Assembly (NCBI RefSeq): GCF_010015475.1
Contig: NZ_SSNI01000004.1
Location: forward strand, 124,001 to 188,000
Direction: 5' to 3'
DNA length: 64,000 bases
From: Pontibacter pamirensis
GTDB lineage: Bacteria > Bacteroidota > Bacteroidia > Cytophagales > Hymenobacteraceae
The notes under the pieces are model-generated. The model was not told the DNA's origin. It searched no databases and saw nothing but the letters and a program-made list of their open reading frames with translations. Numbering within the stretch: position 1 is the first letter of the stretch; every line of letters starts with the position of its first letter. This document shows positions 52,884 through 61,989 of the stretch, in pieces. The position numbers were made by a program, and so were the translations under genes.

Positions 52884-53765
52884 ATGGCTACTCTACTTGA
52901 CTTGATCGGCAACACCCCCATGGTGGAGCTGCAGCAGATAAACACAAAACCCGGTGTTATATTATACGCTAAGCTTGAAGGAAATAACCCTGGCGGTAGT
53001 GTGAAAGATCGTGCCGCGTATGGCATGATAAAAGGCGCCCTGGACCGAGGCGAACTGAAGCCTGGTATGAAATTGATTGAAGCAACCAGTGGAAATACCG
53101 GCATTGCACTTGCCATGATAGCGCGTCTTTTTGGTGTGGAGATAGAGCTCGTGATGCCAGCCAATGCCACCCAGGAACGAGTGCTGACGATGGAAGCTTA
53201 TGGCGCCACAGTAACACTCACACCCGCTGAAAGCTCTATGGAGGGAGCTATTGATTATGTGAACGATAAAGTGGCGCAGGGAGGCTACCTCTTGCTGAAC
53301 CAGTTTGCCAACCCGGATAACTATATTGCGCATTACCAGTCAACCGGACCTGAAGTATGGCGGGATACTAATGGAGAGGTGACGCATTTTGTTTCTTCTA
53401 TGGGAACTACGGGTACGATCATGGGTGTGTCACGTTATTTGAAGGAGCAGAACAGCAACGTGAAGATTGTAGGCACACAGCCAGTAGAAGGTTCGCAGAT
53501 ACCCGGTATACGCCGCTGGCCACAGGAGTACCTGCCCAAAATCTTTGAAAAAGAACGCGTAGATATCACCATTGATGTGTCGCAGGCAGAAGCCACTGCC
53601 ATGACAAGGCGACTTGCCAAAGAAGAAGGCGTGTTTGCAGGTATGAGCAGCGGCGGCGCAGTATTTGCCGCTACAAAACTGATAGAAGAACTGGAGGAAG
53701 GGGTTGTGGTGTGCATCATTTGCGACCGGGGGGATCGCTACCTTTCCTCTGACCTATTCGCTTAG
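52884..53765 (+). CDS. cysM: cysteine synthase (CysM-type)
   Basis: A 293-aa PLP enzyme that makes cysteine from O-acetylserine (or related) and sulfide or thiosulfate. LIGNTPMVEL is at residues 7-16, the PLP lysine is in EGNNPGGSVKDRAA (~Lys43), TSGNTGIALAM binds the substrate carboxylate, and SSMGTTGTIMG is the phosphate loop. EEGVFAGMSSGG and the RGDRYLSSDLF end favour CysM over CysK. No serine acetyltransferase gene lies nearby. Confidence 0.95.
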   Translation: MATLLDLIGNTPMVELQQINTKPGVILYAKLEGNNPGGSVKDRAAYGMIKGALDRGELKPGMKLIEATSGNTGIALAMIARLFGVEIELVMPANATQERVLTMEAYGATVTLTPAESSMEGAIDYVNDKVAQGGYLLLNQFANPDNYIAHYQSTGPEVWRDTNGEVTHFVSSMGTTGTIMGVSRYLKEQNSNVKIVGTQPVEGSQIPGIRRWPQEYLPKIFEKERVDITIDVSQAEATAMTRRLAKEEGVFAGMSSGGAVFAATKLIEELEEGVVVCIICDRGDRYLSSDLFA

Positions 53766-53800
53766 GCAACAGCAAAGTAGATCTAATAAAATTTAACTGG

Positions 53801-53846
53801 AGCCGGACATGCTTAATCAGCTGCATTTCCGGCTTCTTTGTTTTTG
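53801..53846 (+). terminator. cysM terminator
   Basis: Stem AGCCGGA/TCCGGCT (53801-53807 with 53828-53834), an inner ATGC/GCAT pairing and a T-rich tail. Confidence 0.75.
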
Positions 53847-54001
53847 CCTGAGGCATTCAGTCTATACGCGAGCTGCCAAACCTTCGTAGTGAAAAGTGTA
53901 CGGTGAAGGAAGTGGATGTATTTCAATGCCATCCTGCTATAGAAGTTTATTTGCGCTGCATAAATCAGCATGAGAACACAGGAAGGAGAAAATATTTAAA
54001 G

Positions 54002-54046
54002 TAGACTTTATACTATATCTATAGTTAGCAGTAACATTAAAGTCTA
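54002..54046. repeat. inverted repeat upstream of the pirin gene
   Basis: TAGACTTTA (54002-54010) and TAAAGTCTA (54038-54046) are exact reverse complements 27 nt apart; the space holds a further CTATA/TATAG palindrome. Possible operator. Confidence 0.5.
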
Positions 54047-54113
54047 AACCATTTGCTATTTTAAATGTACATACATTAATTAGTGGCCAAAATTACACGA
54101 ACTATATATAACT

Positions 54114-54968
54114 ATGAGAAAGATAAAAAAGAAATATAAAGCCGTTAGTGCTCCCATTAGTGACCTGATAACTTACAGAGCCCTTCCAACGCGTGAAGTG
54201 GAGTATATTGATCCATTTCTGTTTTTGAACCACCACGGACCCCAAACATACAAGCCGAACAACAACGGTTTGCCATTCGGACCGCACCCGCACCGGGGCT
54301 TCGAAACACTGACATTTATCCTGGAGGGCGACATCATGCACCAGGATACCGGAGGCGGCAAAAGCGTGATTGAAAAAGGGGGAGTGCAATGGATGACAGC
54401 TGGTTCAGGCTTAATTCATGCTGAAATCTCCTCTGATAAATTCAAGAAGGAGGGAGGTCCTCTTGAAATTCTGCAGTTATGGTTTAACCTGCCTGCCAAA
54501 CATAAAATGGTAAAGCCAAATTATATTGGCCTGCAGCAGGACCAGATACCAACAGCTACTGAAGATAATGGCAAAGTAAAGGTGAATGTGATTTCAGGGA
54601 AATGGGGTGAGGTGCAGGGGCCAATAGACTCTTTAGGAGGTATCGATATGAGTAGCATTGAGCTTCAGAATGGTGGCACCTTTACCACCAAAGTGGCAGC
54701 AGAACGCAACATCTTCTTTTATGTAGTGCGCGGAACGGTGAACGTAAACAATGAGCCGGTAGAGAAGCTACACCTTGTGGAGTTTGAGCAGGTAGGAGAT
54801 CAAATAAAAGTAGAGGCATTGGAAGATGCGGTGCTGCTCTTTGGCCACGCCCTTCCGTTTAATGAACCGGTTGTGGCCCAGGGGCCTTTTGTGATGAACT
54901 CAGAGCAGGAAATACAGGAAGCCTTCCGCGACTACCAGGCTGGGAAAATGGGTAGTTGGCATGAATAA
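54114..54968 (+). CDS. pirin family protein
   Basis: A 284-aa bicupin. Metal ligands in the N-terminal cupin are conserved: His58 and His60 in GPHPHRGFET, His102 and Glu104 in GLIHAEISS. The N-terminal cupin is ~30-140 and the C-terminal cupin ~180-265 (ERNIFFYVVRGTVNVN). Bacterial pirins include quercetinases and regulators of central metabolism enzymes, so the role here is open. It starts MRKIKKKYKAVSAPISDL, with an inverted repeat ~70 bp upstream. Convergent with a metalloprotease gene. Confidence 0.93.
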   Translation: MRKIKKKYKAVSAPISDLITYRALPTREVEYIDPFLFLNHHGPQTYKPNNNGLPFGPHPHRGFETLTFILEGDIMHQDTGGGKSVIEKGGVQWMTAGSGLIHAEISSDKFKKEGGPLEILQLWFNLPAKHKMVKPNYIGLQQDQIPTATEDNGKVKVNVISGKWGEVQGPIDSLGGIDMSSIELQNGGTFTTKVAAERNIFFYVVRGTVNVNNEPVEKLHLVEFEQVGDQIKVEALEDAVLLFGHALPFNEPVVAQGPFVMNSEQEIQEAFRDYQAGKMGSWHE

Positions 54969-55018
54969 GGTATAGGAGGGTATAGTAATTAATACCCTTA
55001 TTTATTCTCAAACAAATT

Positions 55019-55058
55019 AAAAGCGGCCCTGCCAGGTATGTCTGGCAAGGCCGCTTTT
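55019..55058. terminator. bidirectional terminator between pirin and metalloprotease genes
   Basis: A 17-bp stem with a single mismatch (55019-55035 with 55042-55058), AAAAGCGGCC/GGCCGCTTTT outer part, 6-nt loop. Confidence 0.88.
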
Positions 55059-55075
55059 AGATCTTCAATTAAATT

Positions 55076-57523
55076 TTAATCACATCCTATAACGCCACTG
55101 CCAATCGGAGCGCCAGGAGGAAGGTCTTTGTGCTGCGGGAGCTTCACGGTCTCCATCCCTGGGTTTTCTATTCGCTCCATGGCATAAATCAGGTGGGCTT
55201 TATACGGACTGTCGCCCATGCGGCGGGTCTGTCGCTGAATGTATTCTTTCAGGTTGTTCAGGGTCAGGTTAGCTACGGCGCGCGCCTGGTATGAGGTGTT
55301 TTCGTTGTTGGCTAGCGCCAGCAGGTGCGTTAACACCACTTGCTCTGTTTGCTGCTGCACCTGTTCTTCCAAGCCTTTTTTACGAGGTGCTTTAAAAGTA
55401 CTCTTCACCAGTTGGTCTGTCACGTCGCTCAACCCAAGGCTGTTGTTGCGAGCCTGTAGTTCTATCAGTCTTGCTGCGCGCTCCGGGTGAAGCAGCAGGC
55501 TTATCGTGAAATCAGCAGAGGCTTCGGCAGCGGCCATGGGGTCAAAGGTAAGGCCTGTGCGCTTTTCAAACAGCTCCCTTGAAGCGCGGTAGCCTGGCGG
55601 GCGCGGCGGAATCAACTTGATGATATGTTCCGGCACCGTAAGCACGTCCGGCTGTAGTGTGGCCAGCATAGCGTCCAACGCCTGCTGCTGTGTCTTTTTG
55701 TCTAAGGGCGCTGTTACTGTCTGCCTGTCTCCCCGCACAGCATAGGTATAATTTACACCGCCCACTAATTTGGAGGTTGCTTCTGTCTGGTAGCGATGGT
55801 AGTTATATACCGGCACCAGTACATCTTCTAACAGCGCGTAAGGCATTCCGGGTTTAATATTATTCGGCGAAAAGTTCTGAAGCGCTTTCTGGCGCACGGC
55901 CAGCACGTTTCTTAGCTCTTCAGCTGCATCAGGGCCATTGTCCCATAGGTGCGCCTGCGGGTGTGCGCCACCTGTCGCTCTTGCGTCGCGGTCGGAGATA
56001 AACTGCAGACCGCGGTCGATGCCGGACAGCAACAGCTTGTTTAAAGCCTGCTCTTCGTTCACTTCCTCCGGAAAATCCTGGTATCCGTAGGTTATAGCTA
56101 GCTTGTCCCATTCTCCGATGCCTGTGGCATAGGCGTTAGAGAGGTCCAGGTTTCCCCTTTTGTCTAACTGCACCAGCGGGTGCGGATAATCCATTACAGA
56201 AGCGCGGTCGCTTACGCTGGCGGCATAATTGTGCATAATGCCCAGTGTATGGCCCAGTTCATGTGCCGAAAGCTGCCGAATGCGTGCCAGCGCCATCAGC
56301 ATCATTTCCTCTGATTCCGGTTTGCCTTCCTGGTATGGCGCCAGCAATCCCTCGGCAATCAGGTAATCCTGGCGCACCCGCAGGGAACCCAAAGATACAT
56401 GCCCTTTGATAATTTCACCGGTGCGCGGGTCTGTTACGGTAGCGCCATAGGACCATCCGCGTGTGCTGCGGTGCACCCATTGAATCACGTTATAGCGCAC
56501 ATCCATTGGGTCAGCTGAATCGGGCAGCACTTCTACCTTAAGGGCATCCTGGTAGCCAGCCGCTTCAAAAGCTTGATTCCACCATCGAGCTCCTTCCAGT
56601 AAGGCTGTCCGGATAGGCTCCGGTGCTCCATTGTCTACATAATATATGATAGGGTCCACTGCCTCTGAACGGGCAGCACCCGGATTCTTTTTCTGCAGCC
56701 GGTGCCGGGCAATAAAGCGCTTCTCAATGTCTTCGCCCACGGGGGTAGCATAATCATAGTATGTTATGCCGAAGAAGCCCGCCCGAGGGTCCATATTTCG
56801 GGTTTCATAATTCCCGTCAGGCAACTGTATAAAGGAGTGGTGCTGGCGCATGGTAAGGGCCTGCACATCCGGGGCCACCTCACGCACATAAGGTCCGGCA
56901 TCTTCGCCCCCGGTAAATGTAAGCATGGCCTCAAACTCCGTGTTCTTCGGGAAGTTCTTAGTACGTGGCAGGTATAAGGCAGAACGGCTGGCGTCGAGGC
57001 GGTAGCTCCCCTGTCTGCTGCCTTTCAGGCTTCCGATAACATCATGTGCATCGCGGAGCAGGAAATCGGTGGCGTCTACCAAAACGCGGCCAGACTCTTC
57101 AGCCTCAACTTTGAATCCCCACAAGATGGACTGAGCGAAGGACTCTTCCACCGCGCGGGCTTCATTGCGGTTATTGGTAGTGGCGCGGTAATTCAGATTC
57201 GGTTGCACCAGCATTACCTTCGGCCCAATTTTCCGGAAATAGACCACCCGATCGCCTCCCAGTTGCCCACGGTCTAGACCAATATCATTGGAGCCCAGTC
57301 CGGCGGCTAGGGAGTTTACATACAAAAAGTCAGTGTCAAAGCGGTTGATTTCAAGCCACACTTTGCCTTCGGCTTCATCCCAGTAAAAGGTAAAGTAGCC
57401 GGGGTAACGTTTCATGCCTTCCGTTTTGGAAGCAATACTGGGCAACTTCTGAGCTATGGCCATATTTACCATGAATGGCAGTAACAGCAGCAGTAGCCTG
57501 AGTTTGCGAAAAGTGTTTCTCAT
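55076..57523 (-). CDS. zinc-dependent metalloprotease (DUF5117/DUF4953 type), second copy
   Basis: 815 aa, same architecture as the 48115-50607 protein. The signal peptide (LRLLLLLLPFMVNMAIAQ) has Ala-Gln cleavage, and no lipobox is seen, unlike the other copy. A beta-rich domain includes DIGLDRGQLGGDRVVYFR. The zinc site is HELGHTLGIMHN with His421, Glu422, His425 and His431, and ASVMDYPHP is the Met-turn. A helical C-terminal region follows, and the protein ends SGVIGCD. Probably a secreted or periplasmic peptidase. Divergent from the GMC oxidoreductase gene. Confidence 0.9.
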   Translation of the reverse strand: MRNTFRKLRLLLLLLPFMVNMAIAQKLPSIASKTEGMKRYPGYFTFYWDEAEGKVWLEINRFDTDFLYVNSLAAGLGSNDIGLDRGQLGGDRVVYFRKIGPKVMLVQPNLNYRATTNNRNEARAVEESFAQSILWGFKVEAEESGRVLVDATDFLLRDAHDVIGSLKGSRQGSYRLDASRSALYLPRTKNFPKNTEFEAMLTFTGGEDAGPYVREVAPDVQALTMRQHHSFIQLPDGNYETRNMDPRAGFFGITYYDYATPVGEDIEKRFIARHRLQKKNPGAARSEAVDPIIYYVDNGAPEPIRTALLEGARWWNQAFEAAGYQDALKVEVLPDSADPMDVRYNVIQWVHRSTRGWSYGATVTDPRTGEIIKGHVSLGSLRVRQDYLIAEGLLAPYQEGKPESEEMMLMALARIRQLSAHELGHTLGIMHNYAASVSDRASVMDYPHPLVQLDKRGNLDLSNAYATGIGEWDKLAITYGYQDFPEEVNEEQALNKLLLSGIDRGLQFISDRDARATGGAHPQAHLWDNGPDAAEELRNVLAVRQKALQNFSPNNIKPGMPYALLEDVLVPVYNYHRYQTEATSKLVGGVNYTYAVRGDRQTVTAPLDKKTQQQALDAMLATLQPDVLTVPEHIIKLIPPRPPGYRASRELFEKRTGLTFDPMAAAEASADFTISLLLHPERAARLIELQARNNSLGLSDVTDQLVKSTFKAPRKKGLEEQVQQQTEQVVLTHLLALANNENTSYQARAVANLTLNNLKEYIQRQTRRMGDSPYKAHLIYAMERIENPGMETVKLPQHKDLPPGAPIGSGVIGCD

Positions 57524-58007
57524 GTTTTACTTATAGTGCTAATGATTAGAACAGGAAAGATAAGATTTAAAAGGTAACTGGAAAAGTGGATTAATGAGAG
57601 CAAAAGTAAGTGGGGGGGGCAGTTAAGTTCAACCACAGTGATGCGCTCACCTGAGAAAGGCTTTCAGCTCTTTACTTTGATACAAATGTGAATGTAGCAA
57701 AAGAAAAATTCGAGGTTTCTATGTACCCTTTGTGTTTCCATATTTCGGGTATAGCTAACCTAAAGGGACAGAGCAGGAAGTCTCTCCTCCAGATTATAAT
57801 ATTCCTATATTCTGACTTCTATATAGCAGTGAGTACTCAGGTACAAGCAGTAGTATTTCGGCATAGAACTTGCATTTGTTTGATTTAAATTTTATACTTA
57901 TTCGTTCATTTATCGTGCTGCAGTTCTGGCTTAGCCTTTTGGAATGTCTTCCTCCATCATGAGAATGTTAACCTTATTAGACTTTTAAAGAGAATCACTC
58001 TGAAATT
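57524..58007. other. 484-bp divergent intergenic region
   Basis: Between the metalloprotease (-) and GMC gene (+). It has an 8-base G run at 57612-57619 and no clear TAnnTTTG element, hairpin or RNA. Confidence 0.6.
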
Positions 58008-59687
58008 ATGGCTGAAAATGTTTATGATGCAATTGTAGTAGGTTCTGGAATTTCTGGCGGCTGGGCTGCCAAAGAACTTACTGAGAAAGGTCTTAAAACC
58101 ATTATGCTGGAGCGTGGGCGGAACATAGAACACGTAAAAGATTATGTAAACGCAACTAAGGCTCCATGGGAGTTTGAGCACCGTGGTGGCCGTACCCAGA
58201 AAATGATCGAGAACTACCCTGTGCTGAAGCGGGACTACGTGCTGAACGAACGAAATCTGGATTACTGGGTGAACGAAAAAGAAAGCCCTTATGTCGAAAT
58301 AAAACGCTTTGACTGGTACCGTGGTTACCAAGTGGGTGGCAGATCCCTGACGTGGGGGCGGCAGAGCTATCGCCTGAGCGACCTGGACTTTGAAGCGAAT
58401 GCTAAAGATGGCATTGCGGTGGACTGGCCTATCCGATACGCCGACATCGCCCCCTGGTATAGCCATGCTGAGCGTTTTGCCGGTATTAGTGGCTCGAAAG
58501 AAAATATCCCACACCTGCCTGATGGCGAGTTCCTGCCTCCAATGGAGATGAACTGCGTGGAAAAGGATGTGGCTGCGCGCATCAAGCAACATTATAACAA
58601 TAACCGGCACATGATTATTGGTCGTGTTGCAAACCTAACGGCTGCACATCATGACAGAACCAACTGCCAGTACCGTAACGCCTGCTGGTTAGGATGCCCT
58701 TTTGGAGCCTATTTTAGCACTCAATCTGCCACTTTGCCGGCTGCCATGGCTACCGGAAATTTAACTTTGCGTCCTTTCTCTATTGTTACACGTGTACTTT
58801 ATGATAAAGACACGAAGAAAGCGAGGGGAGTGGAAGTGCTGGACGCTGAGACAAACCAGACATATGAGTACCTGGCCAAAGTGGTGTTCCTAAATGCCTC
58901 TGCGCTAAACTCAACTTGGGTGCTGATGAATTCAGCTACCGATGTTTGGCCGGAAGGCCTTGGCAGCAGCAGCGGTGAATTAGGTCATAACCTGATGGAC
59001 CACCACTTCCGTACAGGAGCCAACGGTACAGTAGAAGGCTATGAAGATAAGTACTATTATGGCCGACGGCCTAATGGTATCTACATTCCGCGCTATCGAA
59101 ACCTCGGAGACGAAAAGCGTGATTATATCCGAGGCTTCGGTTACCAGGGCAGCGCAGGCCGTGAAGGGTGGAGCCGCGAAATTGCCGAAATGAATGTGGG
59201 AGGGGAATTTAAAGACGCCCTGACAGAACCAGGCCAATGGACAATGGGTATCAACGGCTTCGGTGAAACACTGCCTTATCACGATAATAAGATCAGCCTG
59301 GATAAAAATGTGAAAGACAAGTGGGGGCTTCCGGTGCTGGCCATTGATGCTGAAATAAAGGAAAACGAGCGAAAAATGCGTAAGGACATGAGTGCGGACG
59401 CTGCAGAGATGCTGGAGGCGGCTGGGCTCAAGAACGTGAAAACTTACGATGCAGGCTATGGCTTCGGGCAGGGCATTCATGAGATGGGAACAGCCCGCAT
59501 GGGTAGAGACCCAAAATCCTCTGTGCTGAATGCTAACAACCAGATATGGGATGCGCCTAACGTTTACATAACGGATGGTGCCTGTATGACCTCTGCTGGT
59601 AACCAGAACCCTTCACTCACTTATATGGCACTTACCGCAAGAGCAGTAGACCATGCCGTGAATGAGTTAAAGCGACAGAATATCTAA
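58008..59687 (+). CDS. GMC family FAD-dependent oxidoreductase
   Basis: A 559-aa GMC flavoprotein (choline dehydrogenase-like). The FAD motif VVGSGISGGWAAKEL is at residues 10-24; QVGGRSLTWGRQ, CWLGCPFGAY and GIHEMGTARMGRDP follow, with the C-terminal catalytic-region block TSAGNQNPSLTYMAL. It matches the large subunit of gluconate 2-dehydrogenase / glucoside 3-dehydrogenase-like enzymes, which need a small 'subunit 3' such as the one at 61300. No signal peptide is seen; export would be by co-transport with a Tat-type partner (inference). First gene of the right-end sugar cluster. Confidence 0.92.
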   Translation: MAENVYDAIVVGSGISGGWAAKELTEKGLKTIMLERGRNIEHVKDYVNATKAPWEFEHRGGRTQKMIENYPVLKRDYVLNERNLDYWVNEKESPYVEIKRFDWYRGYQVGGRSLTWGRQSYRLSDLDFEANAKDGIAVDWPIRYADIAPWYSHAERFAGISGSKENIPHLPDGEFLPPMEMNCVEKDVAARIKQHYNNNRHMIIGRVANLTAAHHDRTNCQYRNACWLGCPFGAYFSTQSATLPAAMATGNLTLRPFSIVTRVLYDKDTKKARGVEVLDAETNQTYEYLAKVVFLNASALNSTWVLMNSATDVWPEGLGSSSGELGHNLMDHHFRTGANGTVEGYEDKYYYGRRPNGIYIPRYRNLGDEKRDYIRGFGYQGSAGREGWSREIAEMNVGGEFKDALTEPGQWTMGINGFGETLPYHDNKISLDKNVKDKWGLPVLAIDAEIKENERKMRKDMSADAAEMLEAAGLKNVKTYDAGYGFGQGIHEMGTARMGRDPKSSVLNANNQIWDAPNVYITDGACMTSAGNQNPSLTYMALTARAVDHAVNELKRQNI

Positions 59688-59749
59688 TCAATTTGTTGAG
59701 TTAGCTGGTATAGTGTTCAATCATTCAATCACTTATTAACTGGAAGGTA

Positions 59750-61216
59750 ATGTCTAAAAAGGAAACAGCTGATTCTGCCGCAAGTAGTTCAAGAAGAAGC
59801 TTCTTGAAAGCGGGTGCCGTTGCAGCAGCCGGCTTCATGATTGTGCCGCGTCATGTGTTGGGAGGCCCCGGTTTTGTGGCACCTAGCGACAAACTTGTGA
59901 TTGCCGGTATAGGCGTTGGTGGTAAGGGCGAAAGCGATCTGGCCAGTTTCTATAAGAGTGGCAAGGCTGATATTGCTTACCTCTGCGATGTGGATGACAG
60001 AAGAGCTGCCAAGTCAAGGGCCAGTTTCCCGAAGGCAAAGTACTACAAAGATTACCGGGAAATGCTGGACAAGGAGTCTAAAAACTTTGATGCCGTATCC
60101 ATATCCACACCAGACCATAACCATGCGGTGCAGGCAATGGCCGCCATGCAACTGGGCAAGCATGTTTACGTCCAGAAGCCTTTAACACATGATATTTATG
60201 AGGCCCGCGCCTTAACCGATGCTGCCAAACGTTATAAAGTGGTGACGCAGATGGGAAATCAGGGAGCTTCCGGCGATGGTGTGCGGCAGTTGCGCGAATG
60301 GTTTGATGCCGGTGTTATCGGCGATGTGCATACCATCTATGCCTGGACCGACAGACCTGTGTGGCCGCAAGGCATTTCCTGGCCCACAGGAAAAGGGGAA
60401 GTACCCCCGGGATTAGATTGGAATCTGTGGCTGGGCACTGCCCCTTATCAAGACTATGTAGAAAAGCTGGTACCCTTTAACTGGCGTGGCTGGTGGGATT
60501 ATGGTACCGGCGCTCTGGGCGACATGGGCTGCCATCTCATTGAAGCTCCTTTTAGTGTTTTGGGCCTGCAATATGCTACTGATGTACAGGCAAGTGTGGG
60601 CAGTGTGTACGTGGATGAGTTTAAGCGTGGATATTTCCCTGAGAGCTGCCCACCCTCCAGCCATGTTACCCTCACTTTCCCGAAGACAGCTAAAACACAG
60701 GGACCTATAAAACTTCATTGGATGGATGGCGGTATACAGCCGGTAAGACCAGAGGAACTAGGTCCAAACGAACTTTTCGGCGACGGTGGAAACGGGACTT
60801 TATTCGTAGGTACCAAAGGTAAAATGATGTCCAGTACCTACGCCGCAAATCCACGCCTGCTGCCGCTCTCTAGAAATGAAGAGGTGAAGGTGAAGCAAAC
60901 TATACCACGCGTGCAAGGTGGTGCCGATGGCCATTATGCCCAATGGGTGGAAGGCTGCATTGCTGGGTACGGTAAAAAAGAACTAAGTGCACCTTTTGAA
61001 ATTTCCGGTCCGTTAACAGAAGCTCTGCTCATGGCGAACCTCGCCATCAGGGGATACGATATCAGAAAGCCAAAAGCTTCCGGAGAAGGGTATGATTACC
61101 CAGGTCGGTCCGTAAAGCTACTGTGGGATAACCAGAACATGCGCATTACCAATTTTGATGAGGTAAACCAATTTGTGAAGCGCGACTACAGAAGTGGCTG
61201 GACACTTGGTGCTTGA
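59750..61216 (+). CDS. Gfo/Idh/MocA family oxidoreductase with Tat signal
   Basis: 488 aa. The N-terminus has a twin-arginine signal, SSRRSFLKAGAVAAAGFM, so the folded, cofactor-loaded enzyme is exported. The Rossmann motif (GIGVGGKGESDL) is slightly unusual, then YLCDVDDRRAAKS and the catalytic-type EKP position reads VQKPLTHD (Lys kept, Glu replaced by Gln). The C-terminal domain holds GTGALGDMGCHLIEAPF. This exported subclass is typical of Bacteroidota/Planctomycetes glycan use. Substrate unknown; 62 bp after the GMC gene. Confidence 0.9.
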   Translation: MSKKETADSAASSSRRSFLKAGAVAAAGFMIVPRHVLGGPGFVAPSDKLVIAGIGVGGKGESDLASFYKSGKADIAYLCDVDDRRAAKSRASFPKAKYYKDYREMLDKESKNFDAVSISTPDHNHAVQAMAAMQLGKHVYVQKPLTHDIYEARALTDAAKRYKVVTQMGNQGASGDGVRQLREWFDAGVIGDVHTIYAWTDRPVWPQGISWPTGKGEVPPGLDWNLWLGTAPYQDYVEKLVPFNWRGWWDYGTGALGDMGCHLIEAPFSVLGLQYATDVQASVGSVYVDEFKRGYFPESCPPSSHVTLTFPKTAKTQGPIKLHWMDGGIQPVRPEELGPNELFGDGGNGTLFVGTKGKMMSSTYAANPRLLPLSRNEEVKVKQTIPRVQGGADGHYAQWVEGCIAGYGKKELSAPFEISGPLTEALLMANLAIRGYDIRKPKASGEGYDYPGRSVKLLWDNQNMRITNFDEVNQFVKRDYRSGWTLGA

Positions 61217-61227
61217 AAAATGAAAAT

Positions 61228-61255
61228 ATTGGTGCCCGATTGAGAGGGCACCGGT
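61228..61255 (+). repeat. intercistronic hairpin
   Basis: GGTGCCC (61231-61237) and GGGCACC (61246-61252), extended by wobble pairs to 61228/61255, 8-nt loop. There is no following T-run, so it is not a clear terminator. Confidence 0.6.
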
Positions 61256-61299
61256 ACAGAGAAAGAAAATAATTTGATAACGCTGTCATTTAAAATAAC

Positions 61300-61863
61300 A
61301 TGAACAGACGAGAAGCTATATCAGCAGTAGCCTGGTTAATGGGTGGTACCTTGATAAGTGCTGACCTCTTGGTTTCCTGTACATCCAGAAAACTGGAGGT
61401 AGGCGATTTATTTAAGCAGGATCAGGTGGCGCTTTTAAACGAAGTAGGAGACACCATTCTGCCTGCCACTAGCACTCCTGGAGCCAAAGCGGCTAACGTG
61501 GGTGAGTTTATGGCTGTTATGGTGCAGGACTGCTATGCACCTGAAGATCAGAAGATATTTCTGGAGGGTATCACTAAATTAAATGAGGCCAGCGACAAAG
61601 AGTTTGGTAAAAGTTTTAATCAGTTAACTCCGGAGCAGCGAATTACTCTGGTAAGAGCATTGGATAAGGAGCAGCAGGAGCATATGCTCTCTAAAGCAGA
61701 AGGTGCGCCGAATCATTATTTCAGGATGATGAAAGAGTTGACCCTGCTTGGTTACTTTACCTCAGAGGTAGGCGCCACACAGGCCTTACGATACGTAGCA
61801 GTTCCCGGGCGGTATGACGCCTGCATCCCTTACAACAAAGGCGACAGAGCCTGGGCAACCTAA
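61300..61863 (+). CDS. gluconate 2-dehydrogenase subunit 3 family protein
   Basis: 187 aa. A NRREAI Tat-like start and hydrophobic stretch (AVAWLMGGTLISADLLVSC) end at a cysteine, so Tat export and possible lipidation. The subunit-3 family core follows: LNEVGDTILPATSTPGAKAANVGEFM (cited in part), VMVQDCYAPEDQKIF and LLGYFTSEVGATQALRYVAVPGRYDAC. In known complexes this small subunit binds the GMC flavoprotein and carries it through Tat. Followed by a terminator-like hairpin at 61884-61930. Confidence 0.9.
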   Translation: MNRREAISAVAWLMGGTLISADLLVSCTSRKLEVGDLFKQDQVALLNEVGDTILPATSTPGAKAANVGEFMAVMVQDCYAPEDQKIFLEGITKLNEASDKEFGKSFNQLTPEQRITLVRALDKEQQEHMLSKAEGAPNHYFRMMKELTLLGYFTSEVGATQALRYVAVPGRYDACIPYNKGDRAWAT

Positions 61864-61883
61864 GTGCTGCGCCCATTTATACT

Positions 61884-61933
61884 AAACGTTTATCCTTTGC
61901 GCCTGATGAATGCGTAGAGGATAAACGTTTTAT
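61884..61933 (+). terminator. terminator after the subunit-3 gene
   Basis: A 13-bp perfect stem AAACGTTTATCCT/AGGATAAACGTTT (61884-61896 with 61918-61930), extended inward by wobble and GC pairs, then a T-rich end. Confidence 0.7.
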
Positions 61934-61989
61934 ATGCAACTCATTAACTATATCTAAATAAAGAAATAATTAATTTAAAAAGTCTTTTG

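Larger units (their letters stand above)
53766..54113 (+). other. 348-bp intergenic region
   Basis: Contains the cysM terminator (53801-53846) and an inverted repeat at 54002-54046 upstream of the pirin gene. Nothing else recognised. Confidence 0.6.

Noticed and set aside
57612-57619. Run of eight G as a phase-variation tract
   Set aside because: It lies ~90 bp outside the metalloprotease start and ~390 bp from the GMC gene, not in a coding frame or between promoter boxes I can identify.
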